Of a stretch of DNA of 8,025 nucleotides, positions 6,676-8,025 are shown in pieces. The notes under the pieces were generated by a model, which had not been told where the DNA came from, did not search any database, and saw only the letters and a list, made by a program, of their open reading frames with translations. The DNA is taken from assembly GCA_001771615.1 (NCBI GenBank), contig MEUF01000007.1, forward strand, positions 1,505 to 9,529. The letters run 5' to 3'. The position numbers and the translations under genes are program-made. Numbering within the stretch: position 1 is the first letter of the stretch; every line of letters begins with the position of its first letter. This DNA is from a candidate division WOR-1 bacterium RIFOXYB2_FULL_48_7 (GTDB taxonomy: Bacteria > Margulisbacteria > WOR-1 > O2-12-FULL-45-9 > XYB2-FULL-48-7).

Positions 6676-7986
6676 TTAAGTTAGCCTCTGAAACCCGGAA
6701 TGACAAACGGGGCCGTCTAATTGGTCACTAAGGGTTCTATTCATTATGGCTCTTTTAATCTCTTTAAAGACCTTATGGGCAACTTGCAAATATTTATCAA
6801 TTATTTGGTGAGTGTGAGCAAAAGACAAATAGGTAAGATTAGTCGCTAAATAACCTTTTTTGAGCATCTCTTGCGTATAAACAGTCTTAATCATTAAAGG
6901 ATTCTCTTCGTGAATTGCCAAAACCGGAACCGGGATCATCCCCACATTTTCAATTGCTAGATCGAGGTCTTTAAATATATTATTAAGCCCGGCATCCATA
7001 TGCTGTCCTAGGTCTTTTAAATATTCCACTACATTATGTTTTTCAAATTGCTCTATAGTTTTTAGGGCGGCAACAAACCCCACCCGCTCCGTCCAATAGC
7101 TGCTGCTGATAAAAGATTTTTGGGCCGCTTCCATAACATTCCTTTTACCCAAAATCGCCGCGATAGGATGCCCATTTCCCAAAGCCTTCCCAATCACTAC
7201 TATATCCGGTTCTAAGTTATAAAGTTTGTATAGCGCCCCAATAGCCAGGCGAAAACTAGAAGAAACCTCATCAAAGATTAAAACCGCTTTAATACGATTA
7301 GCAATTTCCCGGACTTTTTTTAAAAAATCCACATCGGCCTGCTTTCCCCTTTGGACCTCGACCACAATCACCCCGATTTTATCCCCCTCTTCTTTCACAA
7401 TAGCTTCTAGCTCTGCGATTTTTCCGTAGTGAAAAGGTAAAGTAGTCCCTTTTAATTCAATAGGCAAGCCAACTGGGCTCAACCCAGGCAATAAAATATC
7501 GTTTAAATTATCGGAATCACTAATATTGGTCGCCAAATACCAGTCATGCCAGCCGTGATAACCACAAACAGCAACTTTTGATTTACCACTGGCCGCCCGA
7601 GCAATTCGAACAGCCACCGAATCTGCTTCTCCCCCTGTCCGGGCAAAGCGAACCATCTCCATGTGAGGGTGCAAAGCAATTAACTTCTCGGCCAAAAGGA
7701 CCTCTTCGTAGCTGTTTAGACTGGATATGCAGCCCTGATTAATCGCTATTTTTACTGCTTTGCTCACTTCCGGATTAGCATAACCCAAAGAGCTGGCACC
7801 AATCGCCATAATTCCCATATCAATATACTTGTTCCCATCCAAATCCCAAACCGTAATCCCTTTAGCTTTTTTGTAATAGGCCGGCCATTGTTCCGGCAAA
7901 AACATCTCTGGTCGCTTTGATAACAATTGGGTACCACCCGGAATTATTGTTTTAGCTTTCTTATATAAGTCTTGTGATTTCCCCAT
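6676..7986 (-). CDS. Class III PLP-dependent aminotransferase, glutamate-1-semialdehyde aminomutase-like
   Basis: A 436-residue, full-length fold-type I PLP enzyme. Seen: the N-terminal IIPGGTQLLSKRPEMF (14-29), DLDGNKYIDM (48-57), FARTGGEADSVAVRIARA (114-131), the cofactor-stacking GYHGWHDWY (142-150), LIFDEVSSSFR (236-246, D239 toward the pyridine nitrogen) and the Schiff-base lysine K267 in IGKALGNGHP. This is the GSA-aminomutase branch (HemL-like), but the context is glycan synthesis rather than heme. The probable role is placing an amino group on a sugar aldehyde or ketone, or a 1,2-amino shift; substrate unknown. A GAAGAGG (8000-7994) ends seven bases before ATG 7986. The last 20 residues (GPVCHSGFQRLT end) form a tail beyond the usual final helix. 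The gene abuts spsF with zero spacing, evidence that it belongs to the nonulosonate pathway. It is AT-richer than the synthase gene. Confidence 0.9.
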   Translation of the reverse strand: MGKSQDLYKKAKTIIPGGTQLLSKRPEMFLPEQWPAYYKKAKGITVWDLDGNKYIDMGIMAIGASSLGYANPEVSKAVKIAINQGCISSLNSYEEVLLAEKLIALHPHMEMVRFARTGGEADSVAVRIARAASGKSKVAVCGYHGWHDWYLATNISDSDNLNDILLPGLSPVGLPIELKGTTLPFHYGKIAELEAIVKEEGDKIGVIVVEVQRGKQADVDFLKKVREIANRIKAVLIFDEVSSSFRLAIGALYKLYNLEPDIVVIGKALGNGHPIAAILGKRNVMEAAQKSFISSSYWTERVGFVAALKTIEQFEKHNVVEYLKDLGQHMDAGLNNIFKDLDLAIENVGMIPVPVLAIHEENPLMIKTVYTQEMLKKGYLATNLTYLSFAHTHQIIDKYLQVAHKVFKEIKRAIMNRTLSDQLDGPVCHSGFQRLT

Positions 7987-7988
7987 GC

Positions 7989-8025
7989 TTATACCTCTTC
8001 CTTTACGCTGCGCACTTTAACCTGC
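7989..8025 (-). CDS. Possible C-terminal tail of an upstream gene
   Basis: Eleven sense codons, QVKVRSVKEEV, run in from the right edge to TAA at 7991-7989, leaving two bases before the aminotransferase ATG. The spacing matches the rest of the operon and the residues look like an ordinary charged C-terminus. The other two minus-strand frames also close inside this edge (TAA at 8019-8017 and 8006-8004), so the call rests on spacing and composition only. The product cannot be named. Confidence 0.35.
   Translation of the reverse strand, partial: QVKVRSVKEEV

Larger units (their letters stand above)
1..8025 (-). other. Single polycistronic operon for an amino-sugar/nonulosonate pathway
   Basis: All genes run the same way with these junctions, right to left: 2 bp gap (if the edge fragment is real), 0 bp, 4 bp overlap, 1 or 4 bp overlap, 11 bp overlap, 1 bp gap, 14 bp overlap, 17 bp overlap. 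No space remains for an internal terminator outside coding sequence. Cotranscription and translational coupling are therefore likely, with the promoter beyond the right edge. Confidence 0.85.

Noticed and set aside
1..8025. CRISPR arrays, tRNA genes, insertion sequences, riboswitches, terminators
   Set aside because: Essentially all bases are covered by overlapping coding genes, and I saw no regular repeats, cloverleaf, transposase motifs or hairpin followed by a U-run between genes.

Overview
The window is a dense bacterial operon read entirely on the minus strand (right to left). It carries eight recognisable genes and a possible fragment of a ninth. No junction has more than 2 bp between stop and start, most genes overlap, and I see no promoter, terminator, RNA gene, repeat or mobile element. 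Shine-Dalgarno sequences (AAGGAGG, AAGGAG, AGAGG) precede several starts, which fits a bacterium. The phylum cannot be fixed from this sequence. GC is moderate and uneven: the middle genes are visibly richer than the flanks.

In transcription order: (possible tail of an upstream gene, 8025-7989); a class III PLP aminotransferase resembling glutamate-1-semialdehyde aminomutase (7986-6676); an SpsF-type cytidylyltransferase (6675-5905); a NeuB/SpsE-type sialic (nonulosonic) acid synthase with a C-terminal SAF domain (5908-4844); a PseG/SpsG-type nucleotide-sugar hydrolase (4844-3846); an ATP-grasp ligase (3856-2651); a class I SAM methyltransferase (2649-2005); a polysaccharide-deacetylase-like protein (2018-1068); and a DegT/DnrJ/EryC1 sugar aminotransferase cut by the left edge (1084-1).

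The spsF-neuB-pseG trio is the core of a nonulosonic acid pathway. The PseG-like enzyme would release a free amino sugar from its UDP carrier, the synthase would condense it with phosphoenolpyruvate, and the SpsF-like enzyme would activate the product as a CMP-sugar. The same three families occur together in the Bacillus subtilis sps spore-coat glycan locus. The remaining genes (class III aminotransferase, ATP-grasp ligase, methyltransferase, deacetylase-like protein, DegT aminotransferase) look like a tailoring set. Together they suggest an unusual surface glycan sugar, possibly carrying an amide-linked substituent and a methyl group. That product is inference. No glycosyltransferase, flippase or polymerase is in the window, so the locus probably continues on one or both sides.
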